Below are positions 36,424 through 45,219 of a stretch of DNA of 64,000 nt, piece after piece; position 1 is the first letter of the stretch, and every line of letters begins with the position of its first letter. Both the position numbers and the translations under genes were made by a program. The notes under the pieces were generated by a model that made no database searches, had not been told where the DNA came from, and was given only the letters and a program-made list of their open reading frames with translations. The DNA lies in NCBI GenBank assembly GCA_021373135.1, contig JAJFTH010000001.1, positions 62,001 to 126,000 on the forward strand, given 5' to 3'. Source of the stretch: Bacteroidales bacterium. GTDB taxonomy: Bacteria > Bacteroidota > Bacteroidia > Bacteroidales > UBA1402.

Positions 36424-38145
36424 ATGGCAAATCTATATAAAGAAACCCCCGAACTGAAGTTTCATCTCAATCATCCGATGATGAAACACCTCGTGGAGCT
36501 GAAAGAAAGAAATTTTGCAGAAAAGGACAGTTTTGACTATGCACCACAGAACTTCGAGGATGCCATGGACAGCTACGACAAAATACTGGAACTGACAGGC
36601 GAAATCTGTAGTGACATCATTGCTCCCAATGCCGAAGATGTAGACCACGACGGACCTCAGGTTGTAAACGGACATGTTGTCTATGCCCCGGGCACAGCCA
36701 AAAACCTGGAAGCCCTTGTTGATGCCGGGCTGATGGGTATCACCCTGCCCCGTAAATATAATGGGCTGAACTTCCCGATCGTACCCTACGTCATGTGTGC
36801 CGACCTGGTCAGTACCTGTGATGCAGGTTTCACCAATATCTGGGGTTTGCAGGACTGTGCGGAAACCATCCATGAATTCGCTTCAGAAGACCAGAAAGCC
36901 AGATTCCTGCCCCGCGTCAGTGCCGGTGAAACCATGGCTATGGACTTGACTGAACCGGATGCAGGTTCTGACCTGCAGGCTGTCATGCTCAAGGCAACCT
37001 ACAACGAATCAGACGGATACTGGTACCTGAACGGTGTAAAACGTTTTATCACCAATGGTGACGGTGACATTGCACTGGTTCTGGCACGTTCTGAAGAAGG
37101 AACCCACGACGGACGTGGTTTGTCCATGTTCATTTACGACAAGAAAAACGGTGGCGTTACAGTACGCCGTATCGAAAACAAGATGGGTATCAAAGGATCT
37201 CCCACCTGCGAATTGGTTTTCAAGAATGCCAGGGCGGAACTTTGCGGAGACCGCAAACTGGGTTTGATCAAATATGTAATGTCCCTGATGAACGGAGCAC
37301 GTCTGGGCATTGTCGCTCAATCCGTCGGTCTCAGCCAGGCCGCTTACAACGAAGCAAAGACCTATGCCAAAGACCGTTGTCAGTTCGGCAAAGCCATCAT
37401 TGAATTCCCAGCCGTATATCAAATGCTGGGTCTGATAAAAGCCAAATTAGACGCATCCCGCAGCATACTATATGAGACTGCCCGTTTTGTAGACCTCTAC
37501 AAAACCTGGGGACAGATTTCAGAAGAAAGGAAACTGGAACCGGCAGAACGCGATGAAATGAAGAAATATCAAAAACTCGCAGATGCCTGTACCCCTGTTG
37601 CCAAAGGAATCACCAGTGAATTCTGCAACCAGAATGCTTATGATTGTGTCCAAATCCATGGCGGATCAGGTTTCATGAAAGATTATGCCTGCGAACGCAT
37701 TTACCGCGACGCACGTATCACTTCCATCTATGAAGGCACCACACAGCTACAGGTTGTGGCCGCCATCCGTCACGTCACCACAGGCACATACCTGAACATG
37801 ATGCGTCAATACGAAAATGAAGAAGTCGCACCCGAACTCGAAGATCTGCGTGAAACATTAAAAGGTTTGACCGACACTTACGAATCAAGTGTAGCCGAAG
37901 TCCTTGCTTTCAAGAACAACGATTACATTGATTTCCAGGCACGCCGCCTGGTTGAAATGGCCGGTTATATCATCATGTCCCACCTGCTTCTGATTGATGC
38001 GACCAGAGACAAACAATTCCGCCTTTCTGCCGAAATCTTTGTTCAGTTCACTGAAGGAGAAATCGCCAAACATGCAGGAATTATCGCTGCCGGCAAACCC
38101 GAAGAAATGACCAAGTACACCAAGTGCATGCTTTCTAATGCCTGA
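36424..38145 (+). CDS. Acyl-CoA dehydrogenase family protein
   Basis: A 573-residue flavoenzyme, longer than the ~385-residue core acyl-CoA dehydrogenases because of N- and C-terminal extensions. The core shows MAMDLTEPDAGSD, FITNGDGDIALV, MGIKGSPTCELVF, the flavin-contact FGKAIIEFPAV and the C-terminal HGGSGFMKDYACERIYRDARIT followed by SIYEGTTQLQ, whose Glu is the likely catalytic base. Co-transcription with etfBA implies electrons go to ETF. The acyl-CoA substrate is not evident; in anaerobic Bacteroidales it could run in either direction, including reductive. Confidence 0.93.
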   Translation: MANLYKETPELKFHLNHPMMKHLVELKERNFAEKDSFDYAPQNFEDAMDSYDKILELTGEICSDIIAPNAEDVDHDGPQVVNGHVVYAPGTAKNLEALVDAGLMGITLPRKYNGLNFPIVPYVMCADLVSTCDAGFTNIWGLQDCAETIHEFASEDQKARFLPRVSAGETMAMDLTEPDAGSDLQAVMLKATYNESDGYWYLNGVKRFITNGDGDIALVLARSEEGTHDGRGLSMFIYDKKNGGVTVRRIENKMGIKGSPTCELVFKNARAELCGDRKLGLIKYVMSLMNGARLGIVAQSVGLSQAAYNEAKTYAKDRCQFGKAIIEFPAVYQMLGLIKAKLDASRSILYETARFVDLYKTWGQISEERKLEPAERDEMKKYQKLADACTPVAKGITSEFCNQNAYDCVQIHGGSGFMKDYACERIYRDARITSIYEGTTQLQVVAAIRHVTTGTYLNMMRQYENEEVAPELEDLRETLKGLTDTYESSVAEVLAFKNNDYIDFQARRLVEMAGYIIMSHLLLIDATRDKQFRLSAEIFVQFTEGEIAKHAGIIAAGKPEEMTKYTKCMLSNA

Positions 38146-38187
38146 TCATTTCCAAGGTAAACCATACATAGAAACTCCATAAAGAAT

Positions 38188-38238
38188 ACGCGCTTCATAA
38201 GTTCAGTCTTGCAGACTGAACTTAAAGTGCGTTTTTTT
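38188..38238 (+). terminator. Strong terminator after acd
   Basis: A perfect 11-bp stem (38199-38209 with 38213-38223) nested inside a second stem (38188-38195 with 38225-38232) and followed by seven T. It separates the etf operon from the flavoprotein gene that starts at 38267. Confidence 0.88.
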
Positions 38239-38266
38239 GTTATAACGCAAGTAATAAAGTCAAAAA

Positions 38267-39370
38267 ATGAAAAAATTATCAATCGGAAATCTGAACATTA
38301 CCGTTCCCATCATTCAGGGCGGAATGGGAGTTGGGGTTTCTCTCTCCGGCCTCGCTTCAGCCGTTGCCAATGAAGGTGGTGTAGGCGTCATTTCCAGTGC
38401 CGGACTGGGTTTGCTATACAAAAAGCTCTCTCCCGATTACCTCAAAGCCAGCATATTGGGTTTGAAGGAAGAATTACGGTTAGCCCGTGAAAAATCAAAA
38501 AAAGGAGTCATTGGTGTGAATGTCATGGTTGCCATGTCCAACTATGCAGATATGGTCAAAACGGCCATCAAGGAAAAAGCAGACATCGTTTTCTCCGGAG
38601 CAGGACTCCCCCTGGATTTACCCTCATTCCTCGAAAAAGGCAGCAAGACCAAACTGGTACCCATCGTATCATCCAGCCGTGCAGCCAAGATCATCATCGA
38701 GAAATGGAAAACCAATTACAATTACCTGCCTGATGCCATCGTCGTAGAAGGTCCGAAAGCAGGCGGACATCTTGGTTTTAAAGCGGAACAGATCTTCGAC
38801 GAAGCTTACTCCATCGAGAATCTGATTCCACAAGTTGTTGACACCGTACACGGATTTGAGACACAATACAACCAAAAAATTCCTGTCATTGCCGGAGGCG
38901 GTATCTATACCGGTGCAGACATGTACAGACTGATGGAACTCGGTGCTTCAGGCGTACAAATGGGGACCCGTTTTGTCACGACAGAAGAATGCGATGCCTC
39001 TCCTGAATTCAAACAGACTTATATCAATGCAGAAGAGAAGGATATAGAAATCATCAAAAGTCCTGTAGGTATGCCCGGACGTGCCATCTTCAACAAGTTC
39101 CTCCAAAAAGTGAAAGATGGTAAACAAAGACCTCTCCGTTGTCCTGTCAACTGCATCAAAACCTGTGACATCTCAAAAAGCCCTTATTGTATCATCTCGG
39201 CCTTGTATAGTGCTTATAAAGGAAGAATGAGCTCAGGATATGCCTTTTGCGGAAGCAATGCATTCAAAGCCAGCAAAATAGAGAAGGTTCGTGATATCTT
39301 TAAGGAAATTTGTATGGATTATAAAAATCTAAAATCTAATAAAACCATTCTAAAAAGCTATTGCCTTTAA
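38267..39370 (+). CDS. Nitronate monooxygenase / FabK-like FMN protein
   Basis: A 367-residue TIM-barrel flavoprotein of the NPD (2-nitropropane dioxygenase) superfamily, which includes nitronate monooxygenases and FabK enoyl-ACP reductases. FMN-binding elements are IIQGGMGVGVSLSGLASAVA, VVEGPKAGGHLGF (with the catalytic His), GGGIYTGADMYRLMELGASGVQMG and TRFVTTEE. The C-terminal region has four cysteines in CPVNCIKTCDISKSPYC, an extension that could bind a metal or cluster. FabK function is less likely because a fabI gene is present at 46 kb. It is monocistronic after a strong terminator, and the tRNA-Gln promoter follows directly. Confidence 0.87.
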   Translation: MKKLSIGNLNITVPIIQGGMGVGVSLSGLASAVANEGGVGVISSAGLGLLYKKLSPDYLKASILGLKEELRLAREKSKKGVIGVNVMVAMSNYADMVKTAIKEKADIVFSGAGLPLDLPSFLEKGSKTKLVPIVSSSRAAKIIIEKWKTNYNYLPDAIVVEGPKAGGHLGFKAEQIFDEAYSIENLIPQVVDTVHGFETQYNQKIPVIAGGGIYTGADMYRLMELGASGVQMGTRFVTTEECDASPEFKQTYINAEEKDIEIIKSPVGMPGRAIFNKFLQKVKDGKQRPLRCPVNCIKTCDISKSPYCIISALYSAYKGRMSSGYAFCGSNAFKASKIEKVRDIFKEICMDYKNLKSNKTILKSYCL

Positions 39371-39400
39371 TTTGAAGATTGGATTTTTTTTGTAATTTTG
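39371..39400 (+). promoter_or_regulatory. Predicted promoter of tRNA-Gln
   Basis: TTTG (39371-39374) and TAATTTTG (39393-39400) are 18 bases apart, matching the Bacteroidetes promoter pattern. The -33 begins right after the stop codon of the upstream flavoprotein gene, and the tRNA starts 16 bases after the -7 element. Confidence 0.6.
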
Positions 39401-39415
39401 CGCCGTCAACGCAAC

Positions 39416-39486
39416 TGTCCCGTTGTGTAATGGTAGCACTACAGATTCTGGTTCTGTCTGTCTGGGTTCGAATCCTAGCGGGACAA
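39416..39486 (+). tRNA. tRNA-Gln (anticodon CTG)
   Basis: A 71-nt cloverleaf. The acceptor arms TGTCCCG and CGGGACA pair perfectly. The anticodon stem ACAGA/TCTGT (39441-39445 and 39453-39457) encloses TTCTGGT, giving anticodon CTG at 39448-39450, which reads CAG. The T-loop GTTCGAA is present and CCA is not encoded. It is followed by a strong terminator, so it is a single-gene unit. Confidence 0.94.
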
Positions 39487-39501
39487 CAATGATAAAAATA
39501 T

Positions 39502-39539
39502 AACGTCTGATTATCAACATGATAGTCAGACGTTTTTTT
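39502..39539 (+). terminator. Terminator after tRNA-Gln
   Basis: A 15-bp stem with one G-T wobble (39502-39516 with 39520-39534), a three-base loop and a run of seven T. Confidence 0.88.
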
Positions 39540-39695
39540 CTTGCCATTGATTAGAGACCTAATTGCGAAAGATAAGAGATTACCCGTAAAAGTTGTGGAC
39601 TAAGCGTATATTTGTGCGAATAATTCCAATCTGGACTTGCAAACTTTTTACCAGACACAAAGTCAAATCTCCAACTCCAAGACAAGTCTGCCCGA

Positions 39696-40931
39696 TTAAT
39701 CATACAAATAATACTTCTTCGACAATTTCTTGAAAGCGGCCTCATCTTTTCGCCAATAAGGTAGTATATCTGCCACTTTCATGTTGGCCGATATGCGCAG
39801 ACGGATCTGATCGGTGCCACATACTTTGTCGAACATATTGAATCGCGAGGCAGTAGAGTCGCTGAAACATTTTTTCTGAGGATATAATACTGCCATCTCT
39901 TGCATCACGTAAAACTGGATTTCGGTAAGGCGCGCATTCTTGTAATCTGTCAGATAAATTTGTACCCCTGAATAATTTTCACCCTTGCCGGTCGAATAAA
40001 ACGGTTTCAAATAAATCGGACGGAACAAGACTCCCGACAAATGCAAATCATTCAATCGTCGTGACAATAAGTCGGCATCGATGGAGTCTTTGGCAAACAT
40101 CTTGAATGGAATTGTATAACCAACGCCGACAGACATAAAGCCCAGTTCTCCCAATATGCCGGAAGCTGAATAATAGTATGCCGAAGTCGCCTCTGGAATA
40201 TGGGGAGAGGTCAATACCCATGGCAAATCGGTCTTTTCGAAATTCATGTTTCTCTTCCATCCTTTCATCGGCACAACAGTCAGCTTACACTTTTTTCCCA
40301 ACATGTTCTCCTCATTCAGCATTTTGGCAAGTTCTCCACAAGTAAGACCATACAAATATGGTATACGAAACTGACTGACAAAAGAAATAAATGGTTCTTC
40401 GGTCAGACAGCCTTCTACTTTAAGTCCATCGATGGGATTGGGGCGGTCCAGCACCACAAACTCGATGTTATGCTCAGCTGCGGCCTTCATCGCAAGTCCC
40501 ATCGAACTGATAAAGGTGTAAGACCGGCACCCGATATCCTGAATATCATACACAAGCACATCTATGCCTTTCAGCATTTCAGGAGTAGGTTTTCTTGTCT
40601 TTCCATAAAGTGAATAAACCGGAACACCCGTTTGCTTATCTATGGTCATTCCAACGGAGTCTCCGGCATACACATTACCGCGTACCCCATGTTCAGGGCC
40701 ATACAGTGCGACCAACTTCACATTCGGGGCTTCGTTCAAGATGTCGACGGTTGATTTTAAACGGTGGTCCACACCGGTTGGGTTGGTGATCAAACCGACA
40801 CGTTTGCCTTGCAGCAAAGCAAAATCACTTTCACGGAGTACTTCAATTCCTGTCTTAACCCTTTGGGCAGAGACTTCCACCAGCATCAATTGCAATAAGA
40901 CGGCCATAGCCAATATCACTTTGTTTCTCAT
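39696..40931 (-). CDS. namZ: Exo-beta-N-acetylmuramidase NamZ-like (DUF1343, GH171)
   Basis: A 411-residue exported protein of the DUF1343 family, whose characterised member NamZ removes terminal MurNAc from peptide-free peptidoglycan chains (GH171). The signal peptide is MRNKVILAMAVLLQLMLVEVSAQ. Family blocks are GKRVGLITNPTGVDHRLKST, LYGPEHGVRG with YAGDSVG, VYDIQDIGCRSYTFISSMG, LDRPNPIDGLKVEG, and LPWVLTSPHIP. ATG at 40931 starts the signal peptide; a further upstream start is unlikely. It is 70 bases downstream of a large cell-wall amidase on the same strand, which could supply the peptide-free glycan it needs. Confidence 0.87.
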   Translation of the reverse strand: MRNKVILAMAVLLQLMLVEVSAQRVKTGIEVLRESDFALLQGKRVGLITNPTGVDHRLKSTVDILNEAPNVKLVALYGPEHGVRGNVYAGDSVGMTIDKQTGVPVYSLYGKTRKPTPEMLKGIDVLVYDIQDIGCRSYTFISSMGLAMKAAAEHNIEFVVLDRPNPIDGLKVEGCLTEEPFISFVSQFRIPYLYGLTCGELAKMLNEENMLGKKCKLTVVPMKGWKRNMNFEKTDLPWVLTSPHIPEATSAYYYSASGILGELGFMSVGVGYTIPFKMFAKDSIDADLLSRRLNDLHLSGVLFRPIYLKPFYSTGKGENYSGVQIYLTDYKNARLTEIQFYVMQEMAVLYPQKKCFSDSTASRFNMFDKVCGTDQIRLRISANMKVADILPYWRKDEAAFKKLSKKYYLYD

Positions 40932-41001
40932 GACTTTTAATTTATTTGATAAGCGTTTATGGCTCTTTTTACAAAGCCGTGCAACAATAACAGATAAAAC
41001 C

Positions 41002-44000
41002 CTATCGGGATATTTTTTGTTCAAAAAAAGTAAGGATGCGCTTCATCAGGTCATCCCGCATCTCCGGTTTTACAGATTCAAACGGAATACCGAGTACACA
41101 ACTGGAATAGACACCCTTATATGCTACCCCTGCACTCAGATTATTCTCCGAATATCGCAGAATGGTGTAGGAATCCGAGCCGGCAGGTTCGATGGCGTCA
41201 GGGCGTTCCACCACGTATGAGGTATCATTCAATTCATTGAAATAGTTGAAATCCCCCTTGAACGATTCAAAAGGTGAATCTACGGCCTTAAAACGACCGG
41301 TCAGTGCGCCTCCTTCGTTTCTCCAACAGAATTTCAAGGTGTTGCTCGCCCACTTGCGTTCAGCGTCTGTAGCCCGCAGATTATTCCACAAATCACTTCC
41401 AAGGTATGCTCCGGTCACCAGAATATTTCCTCCGTGCTGACAATAATTGGAGATTGCGTTCTGCATTTCTTTCGGGAAAGCCTTAAATGCAGCAGGCTTT
41501 GCCCCTTTGGCCATGACTGTTTCCTTTTCTTTGCCCAAAATAAGATCGACAACAGGGTAATTATCCCATAAAACCTGGTTCTTACAAACCGATTCTTTAC
41601 TGCAGGAGACAAACGAAAACCCTGCATTGGCGATGGATTGTCCGTGTATGAACGGATAATCAAAGCTATTTCCCAAAACAATTCGTGCTTCATGGTCACC
41701 GTTACTGGCACCGAACCCAGGTGCATCATCGTCCGTCCATTCTTCATCACGTCTGAATTCGTACATGCTGCCGATATAATTCGTTTGAACTCGATCAGGT
41801 ATGCCATAATCGATAAAACCGGCAAGGCTATCCTTGATGGTAAAACTTTCAGGTGCACAGATCCGTGTAAACCCGTTTACGATGAGTGCTTCACCTTTTT
41901 CTCCCGACTTGCGGCATACTGAAAGAATCTCGGAAGGAAAGCTTTCTCCTCCGGAATTGAGTGCCGTAACTTTAAAACTGTATATCTTATCTTTGTCTAT
42001 CGGGAGCACACAAGAGGTGTCGTTAAAAACTTGTCCATTGTCAAAATCGCCATCACCAATGCGGGTATATACCACATATTGCTTGGGAACAGCGGTTGGT
42101 TCAAGCGGATCCATTGTGGGACTCCATTGCAGCTTCACTTGATTTTCACTTGAAAAGCGGGTATTGAATTCCATAATCGGCAAAGGTTGTACGACGTACT
42201 TATAGCCATATTGTCCTGCAATGAATTTCAACATCCCTTTGTAAATGGCGCGACTGACGGTGAAACGAAATCGTGGATCCAGATTATATCGCATATCGGC
42301 AAAATTCTGATGAGACAACAGTTCAAGCAACATGGTGGGGACATTGGGCACCCGTGCTTCACTGTAGGAACGGTCCCACATGGCACGGCGGGTCCATTCC
42401 GGTTCATAGGAAGATCGGATATCGTTGACCACCTGATCCATCACCAGCGTCGTCAAATCGCGTGAAGCCATGCGAGATTGTCCATTTTTAAATACGCCAT
42501 CGTTAAATTGGGTCATATAAATACCCAAAGTACCGATGATCGAATCCGCCTGTCTCTTTCCTGCATCGGTGTGAAAGCTAAATGCCAGATCAATGGGAAT
42601 GTTCAATCCCTGATCATCAGGAAGGACTTCGGAACCTCCGGCCAGAAAATTGACCCAGTAACCTCTGCTTTGAAAATCATCTGAATAGTCATCTTGAAAA
42701 AGGGTGTGGCTATAAACCGTATCGGGAACGCCGGCCAATTGCAACCAATATCGTGCCCCTTCGGCGTAACGTGGATAGCCACTGACTTCAGGCGTATAAT
42801 GAATCGGAAGCGGCTGCTGTCCGGTATCACTCATCAATGGACCTGTTGTATTGGGACAACGGGCTACATTACCCATGCCACCGCCGATTTTGACCGCATC
42901 GGCGGTGATGATGTCTTCTTTTTTATTGCCCTTGTTGGATAAGGTAATTTTGCAGATATCGCTTTTACCTTTGTCAAACATAAAGGATCCAAGGAAAATC
43001 CAAGTACCTCCACCCATTTTCTGATTGACCTTGAATTCTGTCTTCCCTCCAAGGTGATAGACGGTATAAAGGGCTTCCTCTGCACTGTTCGGCAATGTCT
43101 TGTAAGAAACATAAACAGCATATCTGCCTTTTTCCGGCATATCAGGTATCCATTCTGCAACGCTTTCCACACCTTTGCCAACCGCTTTGATTTGACGATA
43201 AGACCCTTCTGTGAAAGGATTTTCGCCGTTCAGGTACACCTCCTTTTTTCTGGCAAAGCCAAAGCCTGCTCCCTGTTCCCAGGATTTCTTTCTATCGGTT
43301 TCTTTATAGACAGATTCATAACATGAAGTATCGTTGTCGACAATTACCTCTACGCTGTGATAATCACGTTCCCGCGGAAGCAGGACATTTGCGCCTGCAT
43401 GTTCCAGCATAGGCACCAAATAAGGGAAAATGTAGCTTTCGGAATTGAGGTCTTCTACCGTTTGAAAGAGGCGTGGACGTTGCCATTCCCAACGAGCTCT
43501 TTTTTGTTCATAATAATAACCATGACTTGGCCATAATGCAATATACTTGTTCTGCAATCCTTTTTTGATTTTGAATGGTTCAGAAATACGTTTTATCAAA
43601 GGGGCAGGATTTTCTTTGTTGGAATATATCCGACTATCATCCTTGTGAATTTTCAATCGATAGGCATTGGGTACCAGCTCTTCCAATTTCAACCCGGCAG
43701 AGAGGATGATCAAATGATAGGATTTGCATGAATCAGGTAATATTTTTTTGACACATGCATAAATTTGTTTTACATCATCCTCATTGATTGAAATATACGA
43801 AATATTTGCATCTAATGTAACAGTCACAGTTTCCGTTTTTTTGTCTATATTGACATGTCTGGCCGAAGTGCTTCCTGCAATTTGTTTATTATAAAAAACG
43901 GTCAACGAATCGGATATTTCCTTTTTCAAACCGCTATCTGACATCTCTTTTGCTTCCAACGAAAAGATAGTCAACATCAACAAACAAAAAATTCCTGTTT

Positions 44001-44019
44001 TTAACTGATACGATTTCAT
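41002..44019 (-). CDS. Large N-acetylmuramoyl-L-alanine amidase with golvesin-like insert
   Basis: A 1005-residue exported protein. After a signal peptide (TGIFCLLMLTIFSLEA) and a ~130-residue N-domain, a zinc amidase (Amidase_3-like) starts at about 158 with ALWPSHGYYYE (His166) and a Glu near 189, and resumes at about 470 with SFHTDAG (His483) and a catalytic Glu near 566 in MLLELLSHQN. The interrupted part (about 245-385) is a golvesin C-terminal-like domain (VESVAEWIPDMPEKGRYAVYVSY), of a type often annotated with xanthan lyases. A fibronectin-III-like domain (about 615-705) and a C-terminal ~300-residue region follow. It should cleave the MurNAc-L-Ala bond. It is co-directional with namZ, 70 bases upstream. 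Confidence 0.8.
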   Translation of the reverse strand: MKSYQLKTGIFCLLMLTIFSLEAKEMSDSGLKKEISDSLTVFYNKQIAGSTSARHVNIDKKTETVTVTLDANISYISINEDDVKQIYACVKKILPDSCKSYHLIILSAGLKLEELVPNAYRLKIHKDDSRIYSNKENPAPLIKRISEPFKIKKGLQNKYIALWPSHGYYYEQKRARWEWQRPRLFQTVEDLNSESYIFPYLVPMLEHAGANVLLPRERDYHSVEVIVDNDTSCYESVYKETDRKKSWEQGAGFGFARKKEVYLNGENPFTEGSYRQIKAVGKGVESVAEWIPDMPEKGRYAVYVSYKTLPNSAEEALYTVYHLGGKTEFKVNQKMGGGTWIFLGSFMFDKGKSDICKITLSNKGNKKEDIITADAVKIGGGMGNVARCPNTTGPLMSDTGQQPLPIHYTPEVSGYPRYAEGARYWLQLAGVPDTVYSHTLFQDDYSDDFQSRGYWVNFLAGGSEVLPDDQGLNIPIDLAFSFHTDAGKRQADSIIGTLGIYMTQFNDGVFKNGQSRMASRDLTTLVMDQVVNDIRSSYEPEWTRRAMWDRSYSEARVPNVPTMLLELLSHQNFADMRYNLDPRFRFTVSRAIYKGMLKFIAGQYGYKYVVQPLPIMEFNTRFSSENQVKLQWSPTMDPLEPTAVPKQYVVYTRIGDGDFDNGQVFNDTSCVLPIDKDKIYSFKVTALNSGGESFPSEILSVCRKSGEKGEALIVNGFTRICAPESFTIKDSLAGFIDYGIPDRVQTNYIGSMYEFRRDEEWTDDDAPGFGASNGDHEARIVLGNSFDYPFIHGQSIANAGFSFVSCSKESVCKNQVLWDNYPVVDLILGKEKETVMAKGAKPAAFKAFPKEMQNAISNYCQHGGNILVTGAYLGSDLWNNLRATDAERKWASNTLKFCWRNEGGALTGRFKAVDSPFESFKGDFNYFNELNDTSYVVERPDAIEPAGSDSYTILRYSENNLSAGVAYKGVYSSCVLGIPFESVKPEMRDDLMKRILTFFEQKISR

Positions 44020-44189
44020 AAATCTTTGTGATTATTTCTCTTGTTTCTTCCATTGTCTGATGTCCCGACATCACATCCGTTACGACCTCAACAATAAAAT
44101 CAGATTGATTGCGAATATAGTAAATTTTCCGAAACGTATCCGGTCATGCACACATATAATAGATTGATTTGACAGACATTTTAACATGA

Positions 44190-44217
44190 AAGCCTTGAAA
44201 TTCAAATTTCAAGGCTT
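44190..44217. repeat. Perfect 13-bp inverted repeat upstream of lgt
   Basis: AAGCCTTGAAATT (44190-44202) and its exact reverse complement (44205-44217) are separated by two bases. No T-run follows on the plus strand, and the tail is weak on the minus strand. It lies between the divergent amidase and lgt genes, 46 bases before the lgt -33 element; a protein-binding site or hairpin is possible. Confidence 0.55.
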
Positions 44218-44263
44218 ATGAAGTTGTTAAAAAAACAGGAGTTTTTTAAATAGTTGTCCTTTT

Positions 44264-44295
44264 TTTGTATCATCTGAGTTTTAAGCGTATTTTTG
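44264..44295 (+). promoter_or_regulatory. Consensus promoter of lgt
   Basis: TTTG (44264-44267) and TATTTTTG (44288-44295) are separated by 20 bases, an exact match to the Bacteroidetes -33/-7 consensus. The ATG at 44314 is 18 bases after the -7, so the in-frame TTG at 44293 lies inside the promoter and is not the start. Confidence 0.72.
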
Positions 44296-44313
44296 TTCGC
44301 AAAAAAGAGAACT

Positions 44314-45219
44314 ATGCTTTCATATATTACCTGGACCGCTCACCCCGAAATATTTATACTTGGAAACTGGGAAGTTCGTTGGTACGGATTATTCTTTGCC
44401 ATTGGATTTTACGTTGGTTTGCTCATGATTTCAAAAATGTTTGCATCAGAAAAAGTGAAGGAATCCTGGGCTGACGTTTTGTTTATCTACGTCATCATTG
44501 CAACCATCATCGGAGCACGTTTGGGGCATGTATTTTTTTACGCATGGGATTATTACTCTCAACATCTCGGAGATATTTTCAAAATATGGGAAGGTGGATT
44601 GGCTAGTCATGGGGGTGCTTTAGGCATCATTATTGCTATATGGCTATACTCAAGATATGTCACCAAACGCAATATGCTGTGGACACTTGATCGTTTGGTC
44701 ATTCCAACGGCTTTTGTCGCTGTGCTGATCCGTACAGGTAATCTGATGAATCACGAAATATATGGTGTTCCGACTGATTTGCCGTGGGGGTTTCGTTTCA
44801 TAGAAAACGTCCGTCAATGGCAACACGGAGCAGATCCCATCTTTTCAGCCCCTTCACACCCCACTCAGATTTATGAGGCATTGTGCTATCTGGCAACATT
44901 CATCCTGATTTTCACACTCTATTGGAAAAAGCCAAAAGCCAAAAACAGAGAAGGTCTGATACTCGGCATTTTCTTTGTCTGCATATTCTTTACCCGTTTC
45001 CTGATTGAATTCATCAAGGAAAACCAGGAAGCATTTGAAGCAAACATGACGCTCAATATGGGTCAATGGTTAAGCATACCTTTTATCTTGGCTGGCATCA
45101 TCCTGATTGTGCGCGCTGTAAAAAGAGAACCTGTTTATTACAACGTAGAGGGGAGAAAGCCGGCAAAAGAAATGGAAAAGGACTTTCCCGAAAATGTGAA
45201 AAGCAAGACTAAAAAATAA
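44314..45219 (+). CDS. lgt: Prolipoprotein diacylglyceryl transferase
   Basis: A 301-residue integral inner-membrane enzyme that attaches diacylglycerol to the lipobox Cys of prolipoproteins. Motifs are VRWYGLFFAIGFYVG, IGARLGHVFFY, WEGGLASHGGALG (catalytic His), RTGNLMNHEIYG (Lgt signature Arg/Asn), HPTQIYEAL and FTRFLIEFIKENQEAFE. Seven hydrophobic segments are visible, with a charged C-terminal tail. It is 11 bases overlapped at its 3' end by the convergent Sua5/YciO gene. Confidence 0.95.
   Translation: MLSYITWTAHPEIFILGNWEVRWYGLFFAIGFYVGLLMISKMFASEKVKESWADVLFIYVIIATIIGARLGHVFFYAWDYYSQHLGDIFKIWEGGLASHGGALGIIIAIWLYSRYVTKRNMLWTLDRLVIPTAFVAVLIRTGNLMNHEIYGVPTDLPWGFRFIENVRQWQHGADPIFSAPSHPTQIYEALCYLATFILIFTLYWKKPKAKNREGLILGIFFVCIFFTRFLIEFIKENQEAFEANMTLNMGQWLSIPFILAGIILIVRAVKREPVYYNVEGRKPAKEMEKDFPENVKSKTKK

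Noticed and set aside
40932..41024. Extended N-terminus of the DUF1343 protein
   Set aside because: The extension would place 31 charged residues before a perfect signal peptide and overlap the amidase stop region.
44293..44313. TTG start seven codons upstream of the lgt ATG
   Set aside because: This TTG is part of the -7 promoter element TATTTTTG, so it is upstream of or at the transcription start.
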